NCBI GenBank assembly: GCA_947579605.1
Contig: OX388312.1
Location: 17,941,313-18,005,312 of the forward strand
Source of the DNA: Athripsodes cinereus
Lineage: Eukaryota; Arthropoda; Insecta; Trichoptera; Leptoceridae
DNA: 64,000 bases
Reading direction: 5' to 3'
The position numbers and the translations under genes were made by a program. The notes under the pieces are model-generated. The model was not told where the DNA came from and ran no database searches. It worked only from the letters and a program-made list of their open reading frames with translations. Positions 1-12,580 of this stretch are shown in pieces (within the stretch, counting starts at the first letter, position 1; each line of letters opens with the position of its first letter).

Positions 1-270
1 TGTATTATGATGTAATGTAAGTGGTGTAGCGAAATCATTTCATTCATGCTCCGATATGGTTTCATAGAATTATAGAAAATGTATTTATCCGAATTATAAA
101 AGCTCAGATAATGAAGTAGGTACACAAAAGTATAATAAATAATTTCAAATGTCGATACTGTCCAGGTCCATAACTCAACAAGTAGAAAATTTTAATTCAA
201 TTGTTAACGTACACAATCAACGCCACTCTTCCGATCCCACAAACAAATAACTATGAAAAAATTACGGTTT

Positions 271-325
271 CCTTTGTATATTAATAATAATAATAATAAT
301 TATTATTATTAATATACAAAGGAGA
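271..325. repeat. AT-rich palindrome with ATA/TAA trinucleotide core
   Basis: The sequence CCTTTGTATATTAATAATAAT runs into its own reverse complement ending in TATACAAAGG, so about 27 bp pair on each side with almost no loop. It may be a microsatellite-bearing MITE remnant or a simple hairpin formed by (TAA)n expansion. Confidence 0.7.
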
Positions 326-341
326 AAATACCATTATATCA

Positions 342-414
342 TAACTACAGAACACATAATTTTATGCAATGAGCGAGTTTATCTCTGAAGCGCGATATCT
401 TCCAACTAGCCCAT
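342..414 (-). mobile_element. LINE 3'-end relic
   Basis: It contains a diverged version of the GAGCGAGTTTATC...GCGATATCTTCCAACTA block that recurs near 6240, 6535, 10805 (opposite strand) and 59790. The other copies carry an A/T-rich tail that fixes the orientation; this one is short and degraded. Confidence 0.45.
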
Positions 415-996
415 TAAATATTTAGATTTGGAAAAAAGTAATGTACCTACCTATTTTCAATTCCACAGATAAATATTTCGAATTGTTAAACTATCGACAG
501 GAACAAAGACAATGTGTGTCTTTAACAGTGCGATTATTACATACATAGTATATTTCACTTTCTGTTGTGTTTTGAAAAATACCAAAATTATACAATTTCC
601 TTGCTCCTCGGTTCAAGAGATAGAGACGTATTCGAACTCCTAAACTCATTTATACAAAAAAGCCCATTCAATAAAACTCTGAACCTGTTTTTGTTTAACT
701 ATTTTCTTTGTAAGTTCTGACTAGATACACCTATTCACCTATAAAGTGAGAGAGAGATTTGACATTTCTCTTGCCATTATGGTTTCAAAATTTAATATTT
801 TTTGTTATATATGTTTTTCAAAGTGATGCGTTTTTACAAAGAACAAGTCTCATTTGATAGAAAATAAATTATTTACACATAGATAATGTACCTATAACGA
901 ATCATTCCTTTAAAATTAGAAATAATTATTACAAACATACGATATTATTTATTGATTTGGTGGTAACGTTGTGCCAGTTTCTAAACATAATTACTA

Positions 997-1209
997 ATGT
1001 TTGGAGTCAAAAAACTTTACTAATAACACTAAAAATTATTATACGCGCGACCAATGTTTCAACAGGTATCCTGTCATTCTCAAGCGCAATATTTGAATAT
1101 ATGTTAAATATTGCGCTTGAGAATGACAGGTTACCTATTGAAAGCTTGGTCGCGCGTATAATAATTTTTAGTGGTAGGTACTAGTAAAGTTTTTTGACTC
1201 CAAACATTC
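997..1209. mobile_element. Foldback MITE-like element with ~100-bp arms
   Basis: The left arm starts TGTTTGGAGTCAAAAAACTT. The right arm ends with the reverse complement, ending GACTCCAAACATT. The arms include the shared block TTATTATACGCGCGACCAA and the block CCTGTCATTCTCAAGCGCAA, and meet near 1100, so nearly the whole element is arm. Arms differ by a few substitutions and a small indel near 1170. No transposase is encoded. A target duplication was not clear. Confidence 0.85.
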
Positions 1210-2680
1210 GTAACATACCTACATACGATGCTAGACTAGACACTATAAGTCAAAACATTATGTAACATGGAGAAGAACCGTAAGCTATTATTTTATTATT
1301 ATCTTCGTAATATTGATCTTTTATTTAGCCAACATTATCAATACATACATATCTTTAAAATAATTATAATAAACAACTTTCTTCACATCAGTGGCGTGTC
1401 TAAAATTTTCATACTGGGTAGGCTCACCATCAATAATTATTAGGTATAAATAAGCTATTTATTAAATATAAAGTATTACTCGAAAACGAGTAAATTTCCT
1501 TGAGGAATACAAAGCATGCAAGATAAAAACGATAGTTTCGATACTTCAAACGTAAAATATATGTAAAATTTGTCTCTATTTTACTGCATGTATAATGGTC
1601 ACTTTTCAAAGAACTGACAGTGCTTGATTCATACAACACGCTGTGATATCCGTGATATCGCAGGTACCTATATCTAGTGAATCATATTATTTTATAACAG
1701 AGTATTGGTCAAATGATGCCCAATGAAGTAGATGAGCAGAACAAAAATAAGCCTTGAAAGAAATAATGCAGGCCGTTAAACATAAAAATAATCTAGTCGG
1801 GTTCTTTTGGATATATTATAACGCGTGTTGTTTGGAGGTTTCAACGGCGGGCCATCAAATGACCTATGGAATTCACACATTAAAAAAGATCGGATTATTA
1901 ATTGCGCACAATTTTATAATTTTTTAATTATTTTTTAACCTGGAAACCTCAGGTAAAGCCCGGCTTTTCGGCTTGTATGGAATATACGTTACTGCTTGAC
2001 ATTTTTGTTTTTTTTTTACTTAGGTGCGATTCGATTCGCGATAGACGTTCACATTTTGCATAAATCATCTCAATTTAATGATACAATAATAGTAGATGGG
2101 CAACTGATAATGTAATGAAGGCACGTTACGAAGTGGGGGATTTTCAAATAAAGAAATCATTTGAAAACAGATATTTTATATTCACCATAAAAGTGATAAA
2201 AAGCAGGAGTGGTGTCCCAACTTACGAATTAATTTAGACTGGTGCTCTCTATATCGTCAATTTTGACTTCACTCTAAAAATTATGGAACAATAATATTCT
2301 TTATCTAATGTGTGTAGCGTACAGTTTCGCCTTCACGTAGATATAAAAAATACAGTTAAATCTTCACAAATTACTGAAGTTGTATTTTTACTGTTAATTT
2401 CGTTTGATTTGTTTTGTATAAACATAATATAATGAATGTATGAGATCATTAAGATCATTCATATTAACAATAACTACCTACTACTTAGTGGAATCCTTGA
2501 TCTATGTAATCAGGATTTATTATAACAGAATAAACCGAAGCCTTTAACTATATTTGTATAAGAAAAAGAGTTCAAATTAATACTGCCTATGGGTATGTTC
2601 CTATAGACATCATGCATGTAAAATCATAATATTATCTTTTGTAGAGTCTACATTGTAGACTTAACAATTTTATATAAAGA

Positions 2681-3015
2681 CTAGCTGACCCGGCAAACGT
2701 TGTTGTTTTGCCATGTACATTATTTCAAGATCACTAATATAGCTATTAGAAAATAGGAATTAATGGTAGAAGGGTGAAAATTTAGGGCTGTATGTATTTT
2801 TAATGCCTCACCATAATAAAATAAAAATAAAAAAAATTGTCAAAAAAGAAAGTCGGGGTGGACCACCCTTAACTTTTAGGAATATAAAAAATAGATGTTG
2901 GCCGATTCTCAGACCTACCCGATAAGCACACAACATTTCATTAAAATCGGTTCTGCCGTTTCGGAGGAGTATGATAACAAACACCGTGACACGGGAATTT
3001 TGTATACATATTAGA
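2681..3015 (+). mobile_element. Widespread arthropod LINE-type repeat (CTAGCTGACCCGGCAAACG type)
   Basis: The block begins ACTAGCTGACCCGGCAAACG and ends with an AAATCGGTTCTGCCGTTTCGG segment followed by CACGGGAATTTTGTATACATATTAGATG. From memory these are typical words of a very common arthropod repeat, usually regarded as the 3' part of an RTE-like non-LTR element. No open reading frame survives. The clade assignment is uncertain. Confidence 0.65.
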
Positions 3016-3538
3016 TGAACTTGAGAACATCATGTAAAAGGTTCCTAGATCAATGGAAGTATTTATAAAACTATTATATGGTTTTGTTACTACACGATAA
3101 AGAAGACGTTTATTTATTTGTCTAGTTCACTTTCATTCATTAAAATATTATATAACGTATGTGTATCATTAATTTAACTGTGATAACATTAATAATGACC
3201 GCACATTCATTTTACAATAAGTACCATGACACATATTATGTATAATACATTGTATGAACATTACTTTGCATTGTGCACATATTATTATTATCAATTAGGT
3301 ACCTACTACCTACCAGTAGATGCTTTGTAATAATATAAGTTCAATTTATTCATTACTTAAGTTTTTGTTTGTTAAACTACGTTACAAGATTTTTTTGACA
3401 CTAATTCAGAGGTTCCAAACTCATATATTATATCAAACTAATTATCTCATATTATTTAGTAATATAAATTCAAATATTTCCAACAAGCTCTAATCCAGAA
3501 ATGTTGCTCTAGTTTTTCTATTTTATATTTATCATATA

Positions 3539-3746
3539 CTTGACAAATAAATATCTTTTCCATTCACAACGTTTCTGACATCCCGAAAGACTTGACAAAT
3601 AAATATCTTTTCCATTCACAACGTTTCTGACATCCCGAAAGACTTGACAAATAAATATCTTTTCCATTCACAACGTTTCTGACATCCCGAAAGACTTGAC
3701 AAATAAATATCTTTTCCATTCACAACGTTTCTGACATCCCGAAAGA
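3539..3746. repeat. 52-bp tandem repeat, 4 copies
   Basis: Four head-to-tail units of 52 bp start at 3539, 3591, 3643 and 3695, each beginning CTTGACAAATAAATATC and ending CATCCCGAAAGA. The copies read identically, which points to recent expansion or to homogenisation. The array is non-coding. Confidence 0.95.
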
Positions 3747-5900
3747 CATTTTTTATTGTTATATCTTTCAAGTTTCAACGATATCAATGCGTGAAGATTT
3801 TATAGAAAGTAATAAGTATGTAAAAGGGTAAGTTAATATACAATCGTTCATGGAATTAAAAAAATCTGGTATTAACAGATAGATTCGTATGAAACAGTAG
3901 ATCACCACAAACTGTCGTTTTTTCAGTTCTCTTGGTAAGTTACTTTGGTATAAACATAGAATTTCATATAAAATTTAAACGGTACGATGATTTATTTTAA
4001 TATGTGGATCGTACGATCAAGAATTATCTGTGAATAGCGAGATGTAAGCAAAATTCGCACTTTTATAAGTAAGGTTGTAAGTGTTTTGCGGACCTGTTGC
4101 TCAAAATTACAATCAGACATGGTATCTACTTGTATAAATACTTGTATCCAATAGTATCTACTTACTTGTACAAATATGATCTGAAATAATGATTCAATGA
4201 TTAATATTGTCGTGATTAGATGCTGTTTCTTTATAGACGTTGTTTTTTATTATAAAATGTATTCGTAGCAAATCAACAAAAATGATTCCGGCATCGTTGT
4301 ATTCAACATTATTACGGTGATAAATTGTCATTTTCGTAAAATGAATTTAAACTATACATCGTAAAATATAAGTATACATACCTAAGTACGTACCTAAGTA
4401 CAACGTGTCTAGGTTGTATTGATTGAAAAAAATGTACATAAAAAATAGCTCACGTACTTATTGTGTTTCTACGTGCTTTTGTATTTCAAATTAATTACTT
4501 AATTGAGAAAAAACTAGAAATAGATATATCTATGTATTATTAAATTATGTGGTATGGGATCAAGAGTGGAGAAATCTAAAAATGATTTTAGTAAACAAAG
4601 ACATTTATGTAGCAATATTCTTTGTGCCGAATTCTATAAAATTAGATGTTCTATAACAGTGGAATCTTATGAAATTTATACTAAAAATTGCAGAGAAATT
4701 CGAAGTTTGTATTGAAAACCGTCACAATTCAGCTGGTTTTTGAGCTTTATTTAAATTTTACTACGAATGGATATATATGATTTCAATCCCAAGCCACTTA
4801 TGCTTGTAGTAATATAATATATCCTGAATTGCATTGCACGCACGAGGCACTTTGTTTAATTTTCTGAAACAGTACATTTTACTTCTTTTTTATAAACAAA
4901 TATAAAATCTTCAAAGAACTTATATGAATTTGTTTACTTAATCCTCAAAACTGGTTGGGACTCGTATAATATCATTAGCAATCATCTTTTAATTGAAATA
5001 ATATTGTAAGTTTATTAACATATCCAGTGCCAAGTAATTAAATAATTTTTATTTTTTTTCAAAATGAAATAAGAAAAATTATTTCTATTGTCCAAAGGAA
5101 GTTATAACCTTGTGCTTGTCCACAATGTAATATTATTCAATACATTGTGTAGCCAATAACCTACACACATTAGGTACATATGTATGTGTGAAAAGGTATA
5201 TAAAGATAGTTTAATAATACAATGAATCTATGTAGGTACTATCTAACAAAAGGAAACGACATCAAATTTCCCATGATGATGTTGCAGATTTTTTTAAGAT
5301 AACTAACAATTTGTTTATTTATTTATTTACCTTCAAATTAAATAAATTATTACAGAAAGGAAATGAGAAATGTATTTAATAATATACTCACTGAATACTT
5401 AAATTTGTTTCGGATATAGTAAACACAACATAATATATTATTTTTATTATGTCTCCATTCACACTACGCAGTATTAAAATTACACAAAATAATAATATGT
5501 CTAATTTACATTTTCAGGAATTTAAATTGTGCATTTACAATCTATTTTTATAAATACGTGTTTTATATAAATAAATTAACATGTAGGTACATTTGTTAAG
5601 TTGGTTGGATATAAAAAAACTGATTTAATTACATCTTCAATTACACGCATAAATTTTACAAATGGGAACCATTTTAGCAAGGTATTATTATCATTGCTTA
5701 GTTGTATTTTATATCACATACAGAAAGGAAAAATTAAATAAAAATATCAAGTATTTACATATTTTATCAAGTCAATTACGCATTTGCATAATTAGGTATG
5801 TATTTTAAAATAAAATTCTCTTCTTTTTTCTTTTGTAGACCCCGGGATCTGCATTTTCAGAGATACCTTCCTGCCACGTCAATTCCATATTTTCCCTTTA
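3747..5900. other. Intergenic DNA, nothing recognised
   Basis: AT-rich, with scattered GTACCTA-type words and poly-A/T runs. No gene, RNA or bounded repeat could be supported. Confidence 0.5.
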
Positions 5901-5919
5901 TCTTTTTGCTAGTTTTCTG

Positions 5920-6045
5920 ATTTGACGTCTCATTATTAAATTAACTTCTTTGACAATATTGTTCTTGAAAGACGAAAGACTTCTCTCTCAATAAAATTAA
6001 TAAAGTAGAAAAAACACATTTGTTTTAAATTTTATTTTGGAATTC
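5920..6045. repeat. Dispersed repeat related to the element at 43687-43954
   Basis: The segment TCTTGAAAGACGAAAGACTT...CAATAAAATTAATAAAGTAGAAAAAACA matches the interior of the TIR element near 43811-43875, interrupted by small indels. It also contains a GACGTCTCATTATT word like the inner end of that element's arms. It is probably a degraded family member. Confidence 0.55.
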
Positions 6046-6139
6046 TACTACCTAAAAATAAATTGTGTAGAAATATTTTAATTCCTATTGCGATATATAG
6101 AGTGAGACGGAAAAAATAATTAAGGTATGACATATATTT

Positions 6140-6288
6140 ATGTAATTATTTATTGTTTTTTTCACTGTAGATTGGCTACAATATTTCAAATCAATACAAT
6201 GTATCATAAAAAATATCAGTTAAACAGTTCAATGTACCTACAGAGGGCGAGTTTATCGCTAGAATGCGATGTCTACCAACTAACCTGG
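6140..6288 (-). mobile_element. LINE 3'-end fragment
   Basis: On the plus strand it starts with a T-rich AATTATTTATTG tract (the tail of a minus-strand element) and runs to CAGAGGGCGAGTTTATCGC and ATGCGATGTCTACCAACTAACC. The same module recurs at 6449-6578 and elsewhere. The open frame read through it on the plus strand is not thought to be a gene. Confidence 0.65.
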
Positions 6289-6448
6289 ATTATTAATACC
6301 CATTATTACATTTTCTAGTATTCTTTTGATCGTGTAATATACACTCATTGTTTTCCCTAAAATATGTTATTTAGAAGTTATAGGTAATTCACTCGATTTT
6401 GGGTGCCTTACTAGGAATAAAAAAAAATACATTTATATAGATAATATT

Positions 6449-6578
6449 ATTCATTTATTTTATTCTTCACTGTACATTGTTTACAATAATACAAATTAAC
6501 ATAGAAAATATCATTTATACAATTCAATGTACAGAGGGCGAGTTTATCGCTAAAATGCGATGTCTTCCAACTAACCCG
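6449..6578 (-). mobile_element. LINE 3'-end fragment, second copy
   Basis: It repeats the module of 6140-6288 in the same orientation about 160 bp downstream: tail TTCATTTATTTTATTC, then CAGAGGGCGAGTTTATCGCT and ATGCGATGTCTTCCAACTAACCC. The two copies are close but not identical, so they could be separate insertions or an old local duplication. Confidence 0.65.
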
Positions 6579-6589
6579 GGATAATATGT

Positions 6590-7780
6590 AGGGATAGGTG
6601 GATTAATATATTTTTTTTAATTAGATATTAAATTACCTTTACAATGTTTAAATATTTCTTATAATTTGTTTGTCTCCAGGTCCGAAATCGTGAACGAGGT
6701 ATATTCTATAATTTTGTATACTTCATCAGCACGTGATAAATAAGTTATAGAGATGAAAACTAAATGATTACTTTACTATATTAATTTCCTGGATGGTAAT
6801 TCCTAGTTGAGAGGTGAAGTGTAAATATTTAAATATCAAATTTATTAAGACGAATACACATATCGTAATTTGTTAAAAAAAATCACATGATATACAATAT
6901 AATGGTTATTTATTTGATAAAATAGGAATAAATAATATTTTAAGTATGTTCAACAAATACACCTACTGCTTAATATTTAGATTGTTGATGTTAATATTTT
7001 TTTTTTATAAATTGTGTTTTTTTCTGTATTCAAGGTTATCTGTGAGAGGTTGCAATTTAGTAATAAAGCCACCTTCATTGTGTGTTATTGTATTAGTTGT
7101 GTGCAGAACTATTATATATTTACGATTAACGATTAAATTAACATCAATTTAAATTGTGATTAATTTTCAAGTTAAAGTAAATTCCATTTGTAAAAACTGT
7201 TGTGATGATTTCCTTTAAAAAAAACTTTCATTGATTTTTTATCTTTTATATTTTTTGACATAAGCTACTTTTTCTGGTAGGAAGGGTATTTAAAGAGCTG
7301 GTACCCATCGTTGGCAGATATTGTTTTTTTTTTTATAATTATGCCAAAGAACCTTTTTTGTTTTTAGTTTCCAACTTCTTCACGCTGAGGGTTTTTAATA
7401 TTTTTTAGCTTATGGTATTAGCTATAACTTACCTTACATTTCCACAAAATGTGCTACAGTACGAGTAACTAATTAAACTTTTTTGATAACGGGTTAACGA
7501 TTAACTGAATCGAGTTTTTGATTATTTGTGTGCCCAACTCTGTTAGTGTGTGAATACTATTATTTAATTATTTACCATTACAACCGTATAATTTCCATGA
7601 AGATTGACGCTAGAGATGATTTATTAGATTACTTTTAGGTATTACGAGTATTTTTATGAAATATCCAAATATCTTAATCAAGCTGTAACGACAGCTGCGG
7701 ATGTTTTTAAATTATTATATATATTATCTTTAGTCCCTCGTTCTAAATTAGTGATAATCTGTGTTTAAAGATAATACTTT
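6590..7780. other. Intergenic DNA, nothing recognised
   Basis: Very AT-rich with homopolymer runs. No supported gene or bounded repeat. Confidence 0.5.
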
Positions 7781-7829
7781 TAATTAACCCTCAGATGATG
7801 GTTTGTCAACCCTTGAACCTTATTATATA

Positions 7830-8085
7830 TTTTAGTGGGTTATAAATCCATCGGATTGGTCTGCAGCCAGTCTGGATTTTCTTCTCCATTCCTCCCTATT
7901 TTCTGCTAGTCTCTTTAATTTTACATAATTATGTGCCATGGTTTATGCCTTTACTCACTCGATTCATATTGGTGTCTCTTGTCGGCCTCTACCATATTTT
8001 CTTCTTTCAGTCTTGTCTTCCGCGATGGTGACGAGCAGGTCTGGGTGCCTAATGTCGTGGTCAATTCAGTTTGCTCGTTTTTAAG
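7830..8085 (-). pseudogene. Degenerate C-terminus of a non-LTR retrotransposon ORF
   Basis: Translated on the minus strand, the frame reads YVKLKRLAENREEWRRKSRL just before AADQS and the end of the block. That is the usual ending of one class of insect LINE polyprotein, where a basic Trp-containing stretch follows the reverse transcriptase. Upstream (higher coordinates) a frame with HPDLLVTIAEDK and RRKYGRGRQET is visible but broken by a stop. It is a dead fragment. Confidence 0.6.
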
Positions 8086-10799
8086 GAGTTGACTACTTTA
8101 ATCTTATCTTGATCTTAATCATACGATGCGAGAAGGGATTAACGTCAAAAAGACAAGACAAGATTAAAACCGTATTTAGATTGTGTCAAGAGTAACCCTG
8201 CTGGTTCAATTATACTGCTTCGTTTTATCTGTACAATAGATAAATTAAAGCATTAGGAAGAGTGCTAAATCTGTGAATGTTTTTAGGTGAACCCATAGAA
8301 AATAATAAAACATTCAAGAGTTATCTGAAGACAAAATATTTGACTGATTTTGCAATACACAAAGTAAGTATGTAAGTACTACTTTATATATTCTGTATGA
8401 CTATTCTAAATACATGATCTCACATACTATTCTTAATAAATTATTAAGTATCTTTAGGCATATGTGTGAATGCAATTATACCAAGCTATGAATTTAATAG
8501 TATTGATATTTAATAGTGAGAACGTATTGTGAATTGAAAATAACGTTTCGAAGTAGGTGAGTATTACAATTCTTCAGTTAGCCTTTAATGTGAAGATAAT
8601 TGAAATTAAATACCTACACATTTGTAATTGATAATTACCACGTCTTACTCAGCAATACTACACATCTGATGTCGGAAACCTTTTTTCCAATCCAAGGACA
8701 CTTATCGTACAACACATAAGTTAGATTTATGAGGTTATACAGTAATAAACTTTATGATAAAGATAATTAATACACATAATAATTTCCATAGTGGTAAAAC
8801 TTTATAGTATTTCCTTGAAGATTATAAACTCAAGTAACTTATTAATAACAATTAAATATATCATCCATATCAGAGAACATCACGGCTATTTTCGAACGTA
8901 AACATTCTCTTTGTCTTCTGCTTCTTGACGGTGAATTTTACTTCAATATTTTACAGGATACTATCCTTAGGATAGGCCAGGAAAACTTATCAACAGATAA
9001 ACCAATACTAAGAAACTGTTACATTACAAGATATATTCACCATAGGATTTTTCAGATAAACACTCTAGTTTCTTTTACACAACACACAATCTTCTTCAAG
9101 ATTTTGGTCTATGTGTTCGAGCCATGAATGTAAGAGCTTTCTTACATTCCTTCTTTCAGACACAATAGTCCATAGGTACTTTTCAGTGATTTTTTTTCCA
9201 TTTGTTTGTTTTACACATCCATAGAAAAATGATGAAATACAAATGTAGGTACTACAAATCAGTATACCATTTTATTCGTGTAGAATATTGCAATCGATGA
9301 TAATACAATTACATATCATCAATAAATTATTGTGATTATGGGAGTTCCATTCTACTCGTAGATCATTGTTTCAAATTTCCCATTTTTTAGAGTAGTTACA
9401 TAATGAAGAACAGGATATAATATTAGAGTTCTTTATTAAAATAACAATAATTAGGAATTAAAAACTATAAAAATGTGTCCAATTATTATTGATATTAAAG
9501 ATAATAATATATAATATGCATATGAGATATTATTTAATAACCATACGTTACTGTACATAAAATATTGTATAACGATTATTATAGTTGGAAAATCCTTTTT
9601 TCGTTGTCGTGTAGGTAATACCGAAACCAAACTTTGCAGAGCCAATTATACAAAATTTTGTCTAGTAAGCCACAGTTAGTTTTTGAGTGGTATCCATATA
9701 TTATTGGATTGAAAAATGTTCGAAATAATTGGAATATATTTAATTTTATTCCTCATAATTCTATCCATATTACCTAATACCAGTATCCTTTACTTCAAAC
9801 TTGAGCACTATCAGATATATTCTATGTAGGCTATACAATCGTTAAGAATTATTAAAATAAGTATTATTTGATAGTTTAGACAATATTGATATGAATATAA
9901 TCTTTCTATATCATTACAGTTTCTTCATCTATTGTGGTAGAACATGCAACGAACATAACCGTAGATCTCTCCATAACATTCCTGGAATATCGGTAAAACA
10001 TGAATCATCATACTCGTGCATTTTTATTTTTCAAGATATTATAAATGATGTACCGGGTCTAGTAAATAGTAAGTATGACCTATGAGATATATCTCTATAA
10101 TGGATGCTCCTGGATAACCTAAGGCATGCAAACACAATATAAAGGAAATATTTTTTTTAGAAAGAATTAATACATATTTTTATTGTAGTTACTTGCAACA
10201 TTTTATAACTATTTTTATTTATATGGCTATAGCTGAGAAAATATACATAATTTACATACAGTAAATGTATGTAAAATCAATCGGCCGATTTATCAACTCG
10301 ATCCTTGCAAGACAATAATACTATCTAATCGGCATTCACCATGAAAATACGGATGCCGAAACAAAATAATTCAATTGTCTACTCAAAGAGGAAAGAGAAT
10401 AAATAACTTTGCATTCAGACAATAGATGTGCTGAGAAGATTTGAATAACAAGCAATTAAAAAATCGTTCATATACATATCTGGAGGAAGACAGTGCGCAG
10501 ACCTTCATTTGCATAATAGCATGTCGCGAAGTAATTACACATTAAATTTTATCTTCAATCTTCAACAATCTCATGACTTACAAAAAATAAATAATTTTAC
10601 ATTCAAGTAAACATATCTACATCTTATTTTCTTTGTACTATTTGGGTCACAGGCTCCTATTGCATCATAGTACTTCTTTCAATCTGCTTTCTATGACCTT
10701 TGGTTAAACCATCATACATGCTCACATTTTATCCACGACATTCTAAGATGAAAAATGCTAAAAGTAAAATACAAAAAGACGATGCTACTATGTAAAATG
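8086..10799. other. Intergenic DNA with one dispersed-repeat match
   Basis: A segment near 8165-8205 containing GTGTCAAGAGTAACCCTGCT is shared with 62535-62575, showing a dispersed repeat. Nothing else was recognised; short frames in this stretch look random. Confidence 0.5.
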
Positions 10800-10938
10800 T
10801 TAGTTGGAAGAAATCGCGCCTCTGCGATAAACTCGCACTCTGTGTATTGATTGTATGATTGTCTTTGTTTTAAATGTATTTTTGTGTGAATTTGCTTGTA
10901 ATCAATATACAGTAAAGAATAAATAAAATAAATAATTA
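10800..10938 (+). mobile_element. LINE 3'-end fragment with A-rich tail
   Basis: This is the reverse orientation of the 6140/6449 module: TTGGAAGAAATCGCGCC, GCGATAAACTCGCACTCTG, then a tail AATAAATAAAATAAATAAT. The terminal adenine-rich run fits target-primed reverse transcription. Confidence 0.7.
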
Positions 10939-11764
10939 AAATGATTCATGCATTATGAGATCTGTAAACAAAATGTTCAATTTACAGAAACTAGATATAT
11001 TTCTCTAGCTAAGTGATCTTATAAAGTTATTTTATTATTGGTGCTTAAGTACTTACATATAGTTGCTTAAACAATAATAATGGATAAAATAATTTGCAAT
11101 ATTGATTGTTTTGGATCAATGTTGCAACGAATTGCAAATAAAATGCAAGAGTAGCTTCCATAATAATCTATTATACAATATAATGCATAGTAATTATTAT
11201 TAGAATGTGTTAGTATTGGTTTTGTACGTAGATCTGGTATAGAACACTGAATATTACAAAAGCTTTTAATTTTAAAATGATTCTGATGTAATATCCATTA
11301 ATCTAATTTTAATTTATGATTTGCTTCTTTCCAGACTACTGCCAGTTAATCTAATATGTTTACTTATTTACCCAGCTGTTGAGTAAAAGTGAACGGAAAT
11401 ATTAGTAGAATTACTCGATAGTTTTTATTGGAAACAAACATTAAAAAATACATTAAGTACCTACAGTTATATTAGGTTATAAACTAACTACATTCCGAGT
11501 TTTGATTCCGAAAACTTCAAGATGCATAGATTTAATATTGGTTTTTTCTTCTTTCGTTCTTAAACGTTCTTCTTTATTTCGGAAGCACATGGAGGAAACG
11601 AGTTTCTTCCAGACGATCAACATCAACTTCATTTATATATTTAAATTACGTATTTTCATTACTTTTACAACGTTTTATTATAGTAATCAAAGGAACGATA
11701 CATATACTGGAAATACTAATATCATCCAGGCTGGCAAAAATCATTATTTACTACTAACATAAAG

Positions 11765-11960
11765 TTGGATAGACTATGTAGATCTGATGGCCAACGACAG
11801 AATCGCCCACATTGTTGTAAAACAGATACCTGCTGGTTTGTGTTCACAAGGAAGACAACCAAAATGATGGAGAATTGTTTTGTCATAAGCATCACAAAAG
11901 GGAACAACTTCCAAAGTAATGGAATCAATATCTGTGATAAGAGGAATAAGAAGTAACAGA
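11765..11960 (+). pseudogene. Degenerate LINE ORF C-terminus
   Basis: A plus-strand frame gives DRIAHIVVKQIPAGLCSQG followed by RQPK and, after a stop, a tail like that of the fragment at 12965-13076 (consensus RPPKRW...SASQ). This is typical of the end of insect LINE polyproteins. Stops and shifts show it is dead. Confidence 0.45.
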
Positions 11961-12025
11961 AACAAAGACTTTAATGTATTGTGTATGTATCTGATAAAAA
12001 ATTATGTTGTATAGTGTATGTAAAC

Positions 12026-12183
12026 TAGTGATGTAACGAATATTCGTATTCGCATTCGCGAATATTTACATCTGCGAAATTTTAATGTTTGAGCAATTTT
12101 AGAGATTTAAGCAAGTCAATATTCGCTATTCGCATTCGCATTCGCGAATGTCGGCAACAAATCACACATTCGTTACATCACTA
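12026..12183. mobile_element. hAT-type MITE with 8-bp target duplication
   Basis: The 158-bp element has perfect 16-bp terminal inverted repeats TAGTGATGTAACGAAT and is flanked on both sides by ATGTAAAC (12018-12025 and 12184-12191). An 8-bp duplication is the hallmark of the hAT superfamily. The interior is built from ATTCGCATTCGCG words near both ends, giving subterminal structure. There is no coding capacity, so any movement would depend on an outside transposase. Confidence 0.92.
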
Positions 12184-12580
12184 ATGTAAACGTATGTGTT
12201 ATAAATATCAATCTTACTGCAAAATAACTACAGATAAATATCTGTTATTATATAACATTACACATATACCTACTCTACTTGTATATTTAAATTACATATG
12301 ATTAAACCGTGAATGCATGATATTTAGGCAGTATTATTTTTTCTGATGTATTTTTATATAGCCTTGAACGTAATCATCTGGGTCTTTTCTGTAACAAAAC
12401 GAATATTGACCCTATGAATAATTTTTACAATATTATTCTTTATTAATTTCAGGTAGGTGTCTATAGTTTTATATATTCTATTGCAAACAAAAATAAAATA
12501 TAAATCTACTCCTTGAAGTCCCTTGCAAAATAATAGCTCACACACTTAGCGTTTGTAAATCATCAGAAATTACATATAAA

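Larger units (their letters stand above)
1..2680. other. Intergenic AT-rich DNA, no host gene seen
   Basis: No reading frame with recognisable protein character was found. The stretch holds an AT-rich perfect palindrome near 271-325, a short LINE-tail relic near 342-414, and a long foldback element at 997-1209. The word CAGTGGCGTGTCTAAA near 1391 looks like a repeat terminus but was not resolved. The rest is unassigned. Confidence 0.6.

Noticed and set aside
3539..3746. Possible CRISPR-like array
   Set aside because: The 52-bp units are contiguous with no variable spacers, and the DNA is animal; it is a plain tandem repeat.
11502..11762. 86-codon plus-strand frame
   Set aside because: No domain or signal peptide; adjacent to LINE relics in AT-rich DNA.
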